Shown here one piece after another: positions 17,243 through 25,753 of a stretch of DNA of 64,000 nt (position 1 is its first letter; each line of letters starts with the position of its first letter). The stretch comes from Paenibacillus cellulositrophicus. Its GTDB lineage: Bacteria > Bacillota > Bacilli > Paenibacillales > Paenibacillaceae. Location of the stretch: positions 1,054,001-1,118,000 of the forward strand of contig NZ_CP045295.1 of the NCBI RefSeq assembly GCF_009363095.1, read 5' to 3'. The notes under the pieces are model-generated. The model ran no database searches. It had not been told where the DNA came from and saw only the letters and a list, made by a program, of their open reading frames with translations. The position numbers were made by a program, and so were the translations under genes.

Positions 17243-19978
17243 CTATTGTTTCTGTATTTCTACAATCGTTCCATTGTTTAAATACAATACAATAGTATCA
17301 TTTTCTTTCAGGGATTGCACGGTCAATATCGTGTCACCTTGGTGAATATATGCGCCAGGCGAAAGCGTGTATAGGTTGGCATCATTGACATTTTGCCGTT
17401 TCACATATATTTCCTTCGCATAACTGTCATATTTCCAGTAGGTTTGGGTCGTTACGTTCAGCACCTTGACCACGGCATTGCCGCTTTCGTCCTTGCGGAC
17501 CTCAACACGGTTGCCCGCAGCCAGGTTCCCCAGGCTCAGAGCGCTGCCGGCGTCATTGACGATTATCGACCCGGTTCCCAGCTTGAACGTTTCCGTCGTC
17601 CCGGCATAATCCTTCACCGTAATGCTTGGCGATGCCGCAGAAGAATCCACCGCCGTGATTTGGCCCGTCGTCAGCTTCACGATTTGTGCGGCAGCCGCGT
17701 TTGTTCCGTTAAACGTCACGTTGAGGATCTGCCCGGCACGAATATCCGCCAGCTCCACCGCCTGTCCGTTATCTCCTGTCAGTGCGGCTTTGTCCAGATA
17801 GAACTGGCTCGTCACGCCATCCTTCTTCACCGTAATTCGGCTGCTGGTATAGTTCATGTCCACGACTTCAAATTGAACCGTCGATTTCAATAGAATGGAC
17901 GAAATGGAATCCTGCGTCGCATTCAGCACGAGGGCAACATCACTGCCGATCTTCACGTCGGACAGCGAGGCGTTGCTCTTGCCGTATGCCTGTACAGCCG
18001 GATTACTGTATGGCAGCACGAGTGTTTCCCCGCCAGGAGTTACCACAGTCATCTTTTTGGCAGCCGTATCGATCGCGGTTACCTTGCCGTCGTACTGGTA
18101 GATGACCTCAAGCGACAGCGCACGGTTCGTCAGATAGCTGACGTTCACTTTACGGCCGGTAGTCAGCAGCGATTCGATGCCGGACAGCGTCGGATTGGCC
18201 GTGTTGTACACCAGCTTGGTTTTATCGTCGAGCGTCACAACGAACGGTTTTTTGTTCGCGTCCATCAGCGTGAGCAGCTTCGTCTTCGGTTCATAGGATA
18301 CGACCGAGGCTCCGCGTTTTTGCTCCATCTGGCGGTTCAGCACTTCGATTTTGGTTACCTGTTCGTCAGGATTCAGCGTAATTTGCACCTGGTCGCCAGC
18401 GGTGGAATCCGCGATCAGATCGCTAAGAAGCGGTGCGCTGATGCCGCTGATGACGATTTCCGGCTTGCTGGCAAGAAGCTTCACTTCAAGTGCTCCGCCA
18501 TCCCGCTTGTAGGTGATGGTCGAGCCGTTTGCACCAACCTCATACAAGGATCCGCGGATCGTACGCTCCACTCCCTGTTTTAATTCAATGGATTGAATCA
18601 TGTTGTTCTTGATCGTGTAATTAATGGTCGAACCCGCTTTCAGTTCGGACGGAGACAGAATCTCATTCTGGTAACTGAAGAACGAGTTGGCATCCCAAGT
18701 GTAGCTCTCGAGATTGCCCGCGTCATTTTTGATGACGAGCGACTTGGTGGCCGTATCGATGCTCTGCAGCGTTCCGGTGCCCGTCTTGTTCACGATCCCC
18801 GATTTCACTTGAACGATGACCGTTTTCTTGGCGGAGCTGAACGTTTCACGAGATACCGATACCTTGCTGCCGACCGCGATGGCGGAAGGATCGATCTTCG
18901 CACCGTTCTGATCCAGGAACGTCGTGCCCGCATCATATGTAAACTGCTGGAACGTGCTGTTCGTTTCGATCCAGAGAATGTTCCCCGGAGACAGCTTCTG
19001 GAACGTTCCTTCCGTGCTTTCCAGCTGAACAGTTGGATCCGTCACTTCCACATACCCTGCCTTCGATCCGCTGCCGATGACCATCACTTTGGTGTACGGC
19101 TTCAGTTCCGTAAAGGCAATCTTCGTTTCCGAATCGCTTTTAAAATATCCGGTTGACGCATCAAGGGCGTAGCTCTTCACACTGCCGTCTACATACAAAT
19201 CAAGCTTATTATCGCTCAGCCCGGTAATGATGCCTTCTGCGGAGTTGTCGTACTTAATGTTGTTGTAGGCTTCGGCCCGGCTGAAAAAGGTCGCCAGCTG
19301 GGCACGCGTAACCGAACCTTGCGGATCAAAGCGGTTACCATCCACACCGTTCGTCAAGCCCAGCTCCAACGCAACGTTCACAAAGCCGCGTTTTGAAGCG
19401 GAAATTTTGCCGTTATCGGCAAACGTCGTGGCCTTCGAGGCTGCGGCAGAAGCTTGGCTTTCCTTGCCCAGAGCGCGGACCAGCACTTCGGTGATCCACT
19501 CCCGGCTCGCCTTCCGCTCGCCCCAGGTTCCCTTTTGACCGGTGGCCGCGCTTTCGGACGCCTTGTTCAGCATGCTTTGCTGGAAAGCGAGTGCAACGTA
19601 TGGCTTGAAATAATTATTTACGACGACATTCTCCGGCAGCGCAACGGCCGTGTCTGTGCTCAGCTTGTTCTGAAGCCCGGCAAAACGGATTGCCATCGTA
19701 ACGGCTTCCTGCTGGGTCACATAATCGTTTGGACGGAACAGCCCTTTATCGCCGAGAATGATGCCTTGGGCAGCAAGCTTGTATATATGCTTCTCAGCCC
19801 AGAATCCGCTCTTGACGTCACTGAACTGGCCGACAGAAGCTGCTGTTACGCTTGCTCCGGTCGTCGCCGGGGTATCCGCGAATACGGCTGTGCCCGAGCT
19901 TAATGCCATCATACCGACCAGGACGGCGGAGACGACTTTTTTAGAAGGTAAGGAATGATTGCTGCGTTTCTGAACCAT
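17243..19978 (-). CDS. SLH-domain cell-surface protein
   Basis: Exported surface protein of 911 residues. Signal peptide (KKVVSAVLVGMMALSSGTAVFA) is followed by SLH modules about 50-240 that should anchor it to pyruvylated wall polymer: FSDVKSGFWAEKHIYKLA with LFRPNDYVTQQEAVTMAIR, a degenerate middle copy, and RFDPQGSVTRAQLATFFSR. The remaining 650 residues are a string of beta-rich units with recurring motifs such as ITAVDSSAA, VTAIDTAAKKMTV and LQSIDTATKSLVI, pointing to an internal repeat of roughly 80-100 residues. No catalytic motif seen. Start has GAGAGGGG upstream. A structured inverted repeat lies 31-105 bases upstream. Likely structural or envelope-maintenance role. Confidence 0.88.
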   Translation of the reverse strand: MVQKRSNHSLPSKKVVSAVLVGMMALSSGTAVFADTPATTGASVTAASVGQFSDVKSGFWAEKHIYKLAAQGIILGDKGLFRPNDYVTQQEAVTMAIRFAGLQNKLSTDTAVALPENVVVNNYFKPYVALAFQQSMLNKASESAATGQKGTWGERKASREWITEVLVRALGKESQASAAASKATTFADNGKISASKRGFVNVALELGLTNGVDGNRFDPQGSVTRAQLATFFSRAEAYNNIKYDNSAEGIITGLSDNKLDLYVDGSVKSYALDASTGYFKSDSETKIAFTELKPYTKVMVIGSGSKAGYVEVTDPTVQLESTEGTFQKLSPGNILWIETNSTFQQFTYDAGTTFLDQNGAKIDPSAIAVGSKVSVSRETFSSAKKTVIVQVKSGIVNKTGTGTLQSIDTATKSLVIKNDAGNLESYTWDANSFFSYQNEILSPSELKAGSTINYTIKNNMIQSIELKQGVERTIRGSLYEVGANGSTITYKRDGGALEVKLLASKPEIVISGISAPLLSDLIADSTAGDQVQITLNPDEQVTKIEVLNRQMEQKRGASVVSYEPKTKLLTLMDANKKPFVVTLDDKTKLVYNTANPTLSGIESLLTTGRKVNVSYLTNRALSLEVIYQYDGKVTAIDTAAKKMTVVTPGGETLVLPYSNPAVQAYGKSNASLSDVKIGSDVALVLNATQDSISSILLKSTVQFEVVDMNYTSSRITVKKDGVTSQFYLDKAALTGDNGQAVELADIRAGQILNVTFNGTNAAAAQIVKLTTGQITAVDSSAASPSITVKDYAGTTETFKLGTGSIIVNDAGSALSLGNLAAGNRVEVRKDESGNAVVKVLNVTTQTYWKYDSYAKEIYVKRQNVNDANLYTLSPGAYIHQGDTILTVQSLKENDTIVLYLNNGTIVEIQKQ

Positions 19979-20008
19979 GATAGTGCCCCTCTCTGAAATA
20001 AATAGAAA

Positions 20009-20083
20009 GAACTAAAGCGGAGGCGCCCGTTCCCCGGGAATCATAGCTCCCACAAAGGATACGCGACGCTCCAACTTTAGTTC
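20009..20083 (-). ncRNA. Structured leader candidate of the SLH protein gene
   Basis: On the minus strand GAACTAAAG (20075-20083) and CTTTAGTTC (20009-20017) form a perfect 9-bp outer stem enclosing 57 bases that can form inner hairpins (GGGA/TCCC and CCCG/CGGG). It ends 30 bases before the start codon. It matches no riboswitch consensus I know. The same arm sequence recurs upstream of rex. It may be an RNA element or a DNA operator. Confidence 0.4.
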
Positions 20084-20169
20084 GTTACTATCAGCCATGC
20101 TCTAGCTGTATATAATTCGACATCCAGGAGCCGAGCTCCTGCTATATTTCCTGAATTTCCCCAAAAAAA

Positions 20170-20874
20170 TCAGTGTCTTGTCATCGGATGCTCCAAATCG
20201 ACATGCCCCATCAGGCTTTCCACCTTGGCGCCGTCAACCAGCAGCTCGATCGACTTCACTTCGTCAAACTGAAACAACGTGTTGCCGAGCGCGTCCAGGG
20301 CGAACTGCTCGCCCCCTGCACCGAGACGGGCTTCATCCGGCAGATGAATGTCGATGGTAAGCTGACCGTCCTTCATGCTCAGCGATTTAAGGTCCACCTT
20401 GCCCCAGAGCGGAACGAGGTCCGATTTGTCGCTGGCCTGCAGCGCTTCGAACGCCTTCTTATACTTTTCATCATCGCTGCTGAAGCTGATTTCCTTCTGA
20501 GCTTTGTGCAAATCCAGTTCCTCTGGATCTGTATAATAGACATCGATATTCAAGGTTTTTTGGTTCGAATTCGTCGTTTGCGTAGACGTGGATTGGCCCT
20601 GGCCAGTCGCCTCTTGACCCTGTCCTTGCCCTTGCGAACCGGATGCCTGATCTTGGTCTGAACCCTGGTCCTGCCCGTTGTCGGAAGTAACGGCACCGTT
20701 ATTACCTTCGGTTCCCGTTTCTCCGGCTGCCGTATCTCCGCCGCTTCCAGTCACCTGCTGATCGGAGGCCGTCTCCTGCTGCTGATCTGGTGCGGCGGTC
20801 GGCTTCTGGCCGCAGCCTGCCAAAGCAACCAACGCCAGAGCCAGAACCCCTGCACACCAAACTTTTTTATTCAT
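20170..20874 (-). CDS. GerMN-domain lipoprotein, downstream copy
   Basis: Lipoprotein of 234 residues with signal VLALALVALAGC, a low-complexity Gln/Ser/Gly/Asp spacer (about 25-105) and a C-terminal GerMN domain (about 108-230) with LNIDVYYTDPEELDLHKAQ, VPLWGKVDLKSLSM and GEQFALDALGNTLFQFDE. GerM proteins act in sporulation and cortex germination. It is 34 bases behind an amidase gene on the same strand. A second amidase-GerMN pair lies directly upstream (22633-24841), and the two GerMN domains are clearly paralogous. No T-rich terminator follows; a 7-bp hairpin at 20125-20141 lacks a T-run. Confidence 0.88.
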   Translation of the reverse strand: MNKKVWCAGVLALALVALAGCGQKPTAAPDQQQETASDQQVTGSGGDTAAGETGTEGNNGAVTSDNGQDQGSDQDQASGSQGQGQGQEATGQGQSTSTQTTNSNQKTLNIDVYYTDPEELDLHKAQKEISFSSDDEKYKKAFEALQASDKSDLVPLWGKVDLKSLSMKDGQLTIDIHLPDEARLGAGGEQFALDALGNTLFQFDEVKSIELLVDGAKVESLMGHVDLEHPMTRH

Positions 20875-20908
20875 TGACTTCCCGCCTCCTTGTTCCTGCG
20901 ACTCATTT

Positions 20909-22351
20909 TTATTTCACACCCAAATACTCTTTAATACCACTGACGATGCCTTTGGCAACCCGCTGCTGGAAGCTTTCCGAGAAAAGGGCGGCATCGTCGT
21001 TTTTGTTGCTCAGATAACCGACTTCCAGCAGCACGGCCGGCATCTTCGTTTCGCGAATGACGTGGAAATTGCCGTAGCGAACGCCGCGGTCCTTCAGCCC
21101 GGTGGCTTGTACCAGGTACTTATGCATTACGTTGGCCAGCGCCTTGCTGGCATCCCGCTGATAATAGGTTTCACTTCCTGTTGCCACAGAGGAACCTGCA
21201 CTGTTCGCATGAATGGAAATAAACACATCCGCCTTCAAATCGTTGGCGATCTTTACCCGTTCGCTCAGTTCAAGGAACGTATCGTCGCTGCGGGTAAGAA
21301 CGACATCGATGTTTGGATCATTTTTGAGCAGAGCCCCTACTTTGAGGGCAACCGCCAAGTTAAACGCTTTTTCTTTTTTGCCGGAAACGCCTGATGCGCC
21401 AGGATCCTGATCGCCATGGCCTGCATCAATGACGACGATTTTTTTGCCGCCTCCGCCAACTGGAGTGGAAGGAGTGCCGCTGTCTGATGTGTTCAAGTCG
21501 ATGATATACATCCCGTTTTCATTGGTCAACTTATAATTTTTTGCATAATTCAGATCAATGACCACGCGTACCGTGGAAGGATTATCGTTATACAGCGAGT
21601 AACGGACTTTGGATACATCCGGATAGCCGCTGACGTTGATTGAGCCGTTATAATTGCTGTCCAGCGGAGAAGAACCGCTGAATTGATCCGAAAATTTCGC
21701 GTTCGTCAGATCGATGACGACCCGATCGGGACCGGTCATTTTAAAACTGCTGGCCTTAACCGACCCGCTGGTTGCGATCAGCAGCCGGTTGTCGCTGAAG
21801 CTGAGTCCATTGACGAGCCCGACGCTGCTGTCGTTATCGCCGCTGCCGCTGCCGGGTACGGTTGTCCCGCCGTTGCCTGCACCGGTGCCGGCATTTCCGC
21901 TGTTTCCGGAATTCGAATCCGGGGTAATTAAATATACCACTTTCTTCACATTATCCCAGCTGACGGTCAGTCCCATTTGCTCACTCACAAAGCGAAGCGG
22001 GACGATGACCGTGTCGGTGCGCAGAATCGGCGCGATATTAAGTGCAACCTTACTGCCGTTAACCGTAGCATTCTTTTGATTAACAACAAGCTTTATGACT
22101 GTCGAGTCCTTTTGTATGGTTACCGTGCCGGTCTTCTGCTCCCATGCGACTTTAAATCCCAGACTCTCTCCGACCACACGAAATGGGATCATCGTATTAC
22201 CCTTCACATTTTCAACCACTGCATTACCTGTTAGCTTCAGCTCATTGTCATTCAAAAAAATCTTTGTGCTCCCTGCCGCAGCCTGTCCATTATGAGGAAA
22301 CGCCAAAATGAAGACAAATATAAACGCAAACAAAAAACCAAACTTCTTCAT
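20909..22351 (-). CDS. N-acetylmuramoyl-L-alanine amidase with stalk and AMIN domains, downstream copy
   Basis: Secreted zinc amidase that cleaves the amide between muramic acid and the peptide stem; 480 residues. Signal peptide about 1-25, copper-amine-oxidase-N-like stalk domain about 30-145 (MIPFRVVGESLGF, IVPLRFVSEQMGL), Gly/Ser/Asn linker, AMIN domain about 180-290, Amidase_3 domain about 305-478. Zinc ligands and catalytic residues: VIDAGHGDQD, the Glu in KKEKAFNLAVALK, SIHANSAGSS and the Glu in VLLEVGYLSN. Paralogue of 23339-24841. Upstream gap 22352-22632 holds the terminator of the first pair and its own promoter region. Confidence 0.92.
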   Translation of the reverse strand: MKKFGFLFAFIFVFILAFPHNGQAAAGSTKIFLNDNELKLTGNAVVENVKGNTMIPFRVVGESLGFKVAWEQKTGTVTIQKDSTVIKLVVNQKNATVNGSKVALNIAPILRTDTVIVPLRFVSEQMGLTVSWDNVKKVVYLITPDSNSGNSGNAGTGAGNGGTTVPGSGSGDNDSSVGLVNGLSFSDNRLLIATSGSVKASSFKMTGPDRVVIDLTNAKFSDQFSGSSPLDSNYNGSINVSGYPDVSKVRYSLYNDNPSTVRVVIDLNYAKNYKLTNENGMYIIDLNTSDSGTPSTPVGGGGKKIVVIDAGHGDQDPGASGVSGKKEKAFNLAVALKVGALLKNDPNIDVVLTRSDDTFLELSERVKIANDLKADVFISIHANSAGSSVATGSETYYQRDASKALANVMHKYLVQATGLKDRGVRYGNFHVIRETKMPAVLLEVGYLSNKNDDAALFSESFQQRVAKGIVSGIKEYLGVK

Positions 22352-22567
22352 TATTCACCCCTACCATTCTCAAATTTTTCAACTGCTTTTTGACGTTTCG
22401 GCTTCGGCATCTTCGACATCACCAGACATTTATTAGACGCGAGCCCCCCTGAAAAGTTGCGAATATATTCCTCTATATGCAAAAGTTTTACTATGACTTT
22501 GGATGGACAAAACCGGGATTTTATGTAGTATCGCTTCAAACACCCCTGCTGAAAAGCATGGTTTCCG

Positions 22568-22608
22568 CAAAAAAAGCATGCCGACTCCTAATAGGAATCG
22601 GCATGCTT
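22568..22608 (-). terminator. Terminator between the two amidase/GerMN pairs
   Basis: Sixteen-base arms AAGCATGCCGACTCCT / AGGAATCGGCATGCTT (22574-22589 and 22593-22608), with one G-T mismatch, and seven T on the minus strand. It makes the two pairs separate transcription units. Confidence 0.9.
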
Positions 22609-22632
22609 GTTCGTTATGATTGAAACGATGAT

Positions 22633-23310
22633 CTACTCGCCCCTCTTGATCGGATGGTCGAGATCCATGTGGCCCATCAGACTCTCCACGGCTTGGCCGT
22701 CGACGAGGATGTCAATCGCTTTGATTTCGTCGAATTGAAACATCGTTTGCTTGAGCGAGTCGAGGGCAAATTGTTCCCCGCCCGATCCCAGCCGGGCTTC
22801 GTCCGGGATATGAATATCCATATGCAGGAGTCCCGTATCCGTGTCCAGCGACATTTTGGTCAATTCGATTTTACCCCACAGCGGAACGAGGTCGGTGCTG
22901 CCGCTGTCTTGAAGCGCTTTGAACGCCTCAACGTATTTCTCAAGAGGAACCTGGTAGCTGATCTCCTTCTGGGCTTTCTTAAGCTCCATTTCCTGCGGGT
23001 CGGTGTAATATACATCAATGGTCAATTTCTGAAAGCTGGGTTGATCCTTAGCTGCCTCACCGGTTGATTCACTCTTGGTTTCCCCGGTCCCTCCACTGCT
23101 GTCATTGCCCGAATTGCTGCCTGCCGTGCTGTCATCCGGAGCAGTACCTTCCGTAACCGGCGGCGATGTGCTCTCGTCCGCTTGAAGTGAGCTCGGTTCG
23201 GAAGCGCTCGCTGGCGGAGGAGGAGCCGTCTTCGCTTTCTGACCGCAGCCTGCTCCCACAATCATCACGGCGGACAGAAGAACTGCGCACCATATTTTTT
23301 TATTCACCAT
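22633..23310 (-). CDS. GerMN-domain lipoprotein, upstream copy
   Basis: Lipoprotein of 225 residues: signal with lipobox VGAGC, a Ser/Gly/Thr-rich spacer, then GerMN domain (about 98-222) with LTIDVYYTDPQEMELKKAQK, VPLWGKIELTKMSL and GEQFALDSLKQTMFQFDE. The last residues SLMGHMDLDHP match SLMGHVDLEHP of the copy at 20170-20874, so the domains are close paralogues while the spacers have diverged. The start at 23310 (ATGGTGAAT) has AAAGGAGTG upstream, so the six extra codons of the longer frame were dropped. Behind its amidase partner by 28 bases. Confidence 0.88.
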   Translation of the reverse strand: MVNKKIWCAVLLSAVMIVGAGCGQKAKTAPPPPASASEPSSLQADESTSPPVTEGTAPDDSTAGSNSGNDSSGGTGETKSESTGEAAKDQPSFQKLTIDVYYTDPQEMELKKAQKEISYQVPLEKYVEAFKALQDSGSTDLVPLWGKIELTKMSLDTDTGLLHMDIHIPDEARLGSGGEQFALDSLKQTMFQFDEIKAIDILVDGQAVESLMGHMDLDHPIKRGE

Positions 23311-23338
23311 AACACTCCTTTCAGCCAAGTTCCGAATT

Positions 23339-24841
23339 CTATAATCCCAAATATTCCTTAATGCCGTTCACGATCCCCTGCGCGACGGACTGCTGAACGT
23401 TTTCGGAGAACAAGGTTGCCTCATCCTTCGGATTGCTCAGATAACCAACCTCCAGGAGAACAGCCGGCATTTTGGTTTCCCGAATGACGTGGAAGTTGCC
23501 GTATTTCACTCCCCGGTCCGCCAGGCTGGTAGCCTGAACCAAATACTTGTGCAGCACGTTCGCCAGCGATTTGCTTGCATCACGCTGATAATAGGTTTCG
23601 CTACCGCTCGCCGCAGACGAGCCCGCGCTGTTCGCATGGATGGATACAAATACGTCGGCATTCAGATCGTTGGCTATTTTTACACGGTCCTTCAACTCGA
23701 GGAAAGTGTCATCGCTTCTCGTCAGAACAAAATCGATATTCGGCTCGCTCCCGAGAAGCTGTCCGACCTTAAGGGCAACCGCCAAGTTGAAGTCCTTCTC
23801 CTTCGTTTTCGAATAGCCGATCGTCCCGGGATCCTTGGCACCGTGCCCGGCGTCGATCACAACGACCTTCTTTCCGCTGCCCCCGACCGGAACCGACGGC
23901 GTCTCCGAAGCTAAATTCAAATCGACGATAAACATCCCATTTCCGGACGGATCCGGGTATGCGGCATAGTTTTTGGCATAGTTCAAATCAATCACGATCC
24001 GAACGGTGGACGGACTGCTGCTGAACAACGAATACCGGATCCCGGAAACGTCGGGATACCCGCTGACGTCCAGCTTTCCTTGAGCGTCGGCGCTCAAGGG
24101 AAGCGTCTCGCCCAGTGCTCCTGAGAATTGGGTCTGCGGCAGATCCACGACGATGCGGTCCGGATTTTTCATCGTAAACACTTTCGGGACCACATTTCCG
24201 TTACCGGAGGTAGCGATCATCAGGCGGTTGTCGCTAAAGCTGATGCCAGTCAGCTCGGCAATCCCCTCCTGGCCGGTCACACCGGAACCTTCAGAACCGC
24301 CTGACGGAGCGGTGCCTTCCGAATTGCCGCTCCCCGTATCGGGAACCGGTATCGTGCCTCCACTGCCTGCTCCTGTTCCCGGATCGGCTCCCGACGGATT
24401 CGATCCATCCGTCGACAGATACACCGTTTTGTTGACGCCATCCCAACTGACCGCAAGCCCCATCTGTTCGCTCACGAACCGGATCGGCACAACGACGCTG
24501 CCCTTCTGCAGGAGCGGCGGCTGATCCAAGCTCACCTTTTTGCCGTTCACGGTTGCCGATTTCTGCTTCACGACAAGCAGCATCTTGGTGCTGCCTTTCT
24601 GAATCGTGACCTTCTGCGACTTCTGCTCCCAATCTACGGCAAATCCAAGATTTTCACCGACCACGCGGAAGGGAACCATAATGTTCCCGTTCACGTTGAC
24701 AACCCCTGCGTCCGCAGGCATGTCCAGTTGTTTCCCGTCCAGCACGATCTCCGTGCCGCTTGCCGCCGATACCGACGGCGCCTGGGCGCCGACAATAAAG
24801 GCGAACATCAATAAAAACAGTAAAAAGCCGAATTTCTTCAT
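23339..24841 (-). CDS. N-acetylmuramoyl-L-alanine amidase with stalk and AMIN domains, upstream copy
   Basis: Secreted amidase of 500 residues with the same plan as 20909-22351: signal peptide, stalk domain (IMVPFRVVGENLGF, VVVPIRFVSEQMGL), linker, AMIN domain, Amidase_3 with VIDAGHGAKDPG, KEKDFNLAVALK, SIHANSAGSSAASGSETYYQ and VLLEVGYLSNPKDEA. Catalytic residues intact. The linker between stalk and AMIN is longer than in the second copy. Followed closely by its GerMN gene and then a strong terminator, so the pair forms an operon. The pair likely acts in wall turnover or spore cortex work; which, if either, is sporulation-specific cannot be read from the sequence. Confidence 0.92.
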   Translation of the reverse strand: MKKFGFLLFLLMFAFIVGAQAPSVSAASGTEIVLDGKQLDMPADAGVVNVNGNIMVPFRVVGENLGFAVDWEQKSQKVTIQKGSTKMLLVVKQKSATVNGKKVSLDQPPLLQKGSVVVPIRFVSEQMGLAVSWDGVNKTVYLSTDGSNPSGADPGTGAGSGGTIPVPDTGSGNSEGTAPSGGSEGSGVTGQEGIAELTGISFSDNRLMIATSGNGNVVPKVFTMKNPDRIVVDLPQTQFSGALGETLPLSADAQGKLDVSGYPDVSGIRYSLFSSSPSTVRIVIDLNYAKNYAAYPDPSGNGMFIVDLNLASETPSVPVGGSGKKVVVIDAGHGAKDPGTIGYSKTKEKDFNLAVALKVGQLLGSEPNIDFVLTRSDDTFLELKDRVKIANDLNADVFVSIHANSAGSSAASGSETYYQRDASKSLANVLHKYLVQATSLADRGVKYGNFHVIRETKMPAVLLEVGYLSNPKDEATLFSENVQQSVAQGIVNGIKEYLGL

Positions 24842-25062
24842 GTTCCACCTCTGACAAACTGATTTTTTGCTGCTGCTCGTGACAAGCCGCAGAATGTATG
24901 TATGAAAAAAACATTAACGGTATTTGACCTGTAACAATTTCTGTGTGCTAATCTTATATTCCTGCTTGATTTTACAAATTTTTACCTGTTTTCTTTCCCG
25001 ATTTATCCAAATATCGACCTCCCTTGACTCCTTCGGCTCCTCGGGTATAATCCAACGCCCAG

Positions 25063-25102
25063 CAAAAAAGCCCCCACACTCCTTATCGGAGCATGGGAGC
25101 TT
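25063..25102 (-). terminator. Terminator after leuCD
   Basis: Interrupted stem AAGCCCCCA...CTCC / GGAG...TGGGAGCTT with a T-run on the minus strand. The region 24842-25062 otherwise holds only the presumed promoter of the first amidase. Confidence 0.8.
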
Positions 25103-25136
25103 ATAATGAAGGGCAGTGCCCATCCGGCTGGATAAG

Positions 25137-25739
25137 TTACGCGAACAAGCGATCCGCGTGCTTTTGCTCATAGGCGGAGATGGCATCTTCATGCTGAAGG
25201 GTCAGGCCGATATCGTCCAGGCCTTGCAGCAGGAACTGACGGCGGTGCTCATCCAGGTCGAAATCGATACGCAGACCTTGGCCATCCGTGATCGTTTTGT
25301 TTTCCAGGTCGACGTTCAGCTCGTAGCCATCATTGGCTGCCGTACGCTGGAACAGGTCTTCCACCTGCTCTTCAGACAGTTTGATCGGCAGAATGCCGTT
25401 CTTAAAGCAGTTGTTGTAGAAAATGTCTGCGAACGATGGAGCGATGACGCATCTGAACCCGTAATCCATGATCGCCCATGGCGCATGCTCACGGGAAGAA
25501 CCGCAGCCGAAGTTCGCTCTGGAGATCAGAATCGAAGCGCCTTTATAGCGCGGCTGGTTCAACGAAAACTGTGGGATGTCGTTGCCCTGCTCATCGAATC
25601 TCCATTCATAGAACAGAAATTGTCCGAAACCGGTGCGTTCGATCCGCTTCAAAAATTGTTTAGGAATGATGGCATCCGTATCCACGTTCACCCGGTCTAC
25701 CGGAGCGACGAGACCTGTTAATTTCGTAAAAGCTTCCAT
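25137..25739 (-). CDS. leuD: 3-isopropylmalate dehydratase small subunit
   Basis: With LeuC it isomerises 2-isopropylmalate to 3-isopropylmalate in leucine synthesis. 200 residues, the family length. Motifs: [20 protein letters not shown] near the N-terminus and [13 protein letters not shown], the swivelling-domain signature. Start at 25739 (MEAFTK) has AAGGAGGAG upstream; the longer frame was rejected. It begins 14 bases after leuC. leuA and leuB are not in the window. Confidence 0.96.
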   Translation of the reverse strand: MEAFTKLTGLVAPVDRVNVDTDAIIPKQFLKRIERTGFGQFLFYEWRFDEQGNDIPQFSLNQPRYKGASILISRANFGCGSSREHAPWAIMDYGFRCVIAPSFADIFYNNCFKNGILPIKLSEEQVEDLFQRTAANDGYELNVDLENKTITDGQGLRIDFDLDEHRRQFLLQGLDDIGLTLQHEDAISAYEQKHADRLFA

Positions 25740-25753
25740 GTTTATTCTCCTCC

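Noticed and set aside
20009..20083. Known riboswitch (c-di-AMP, c-di-GMP, SAM, TPP, Mn) before the SLH gene
   Set aside because: None of the consensus motifs I know fits; kept only as an unnamed structured element.
20125..20141. Perfect 7-bp hairpin CAGGAGC/GCTCCTG after the GerMN gene as a terminator
   Set aside because: No T-run follows on either strand; at most a weak stabilising hairpin.
22351..22539. 62-codon minus-strand frame before the second amidase
   Set aside because: No ribosome site, and it overlaps the promoter/leader region of the amidase.
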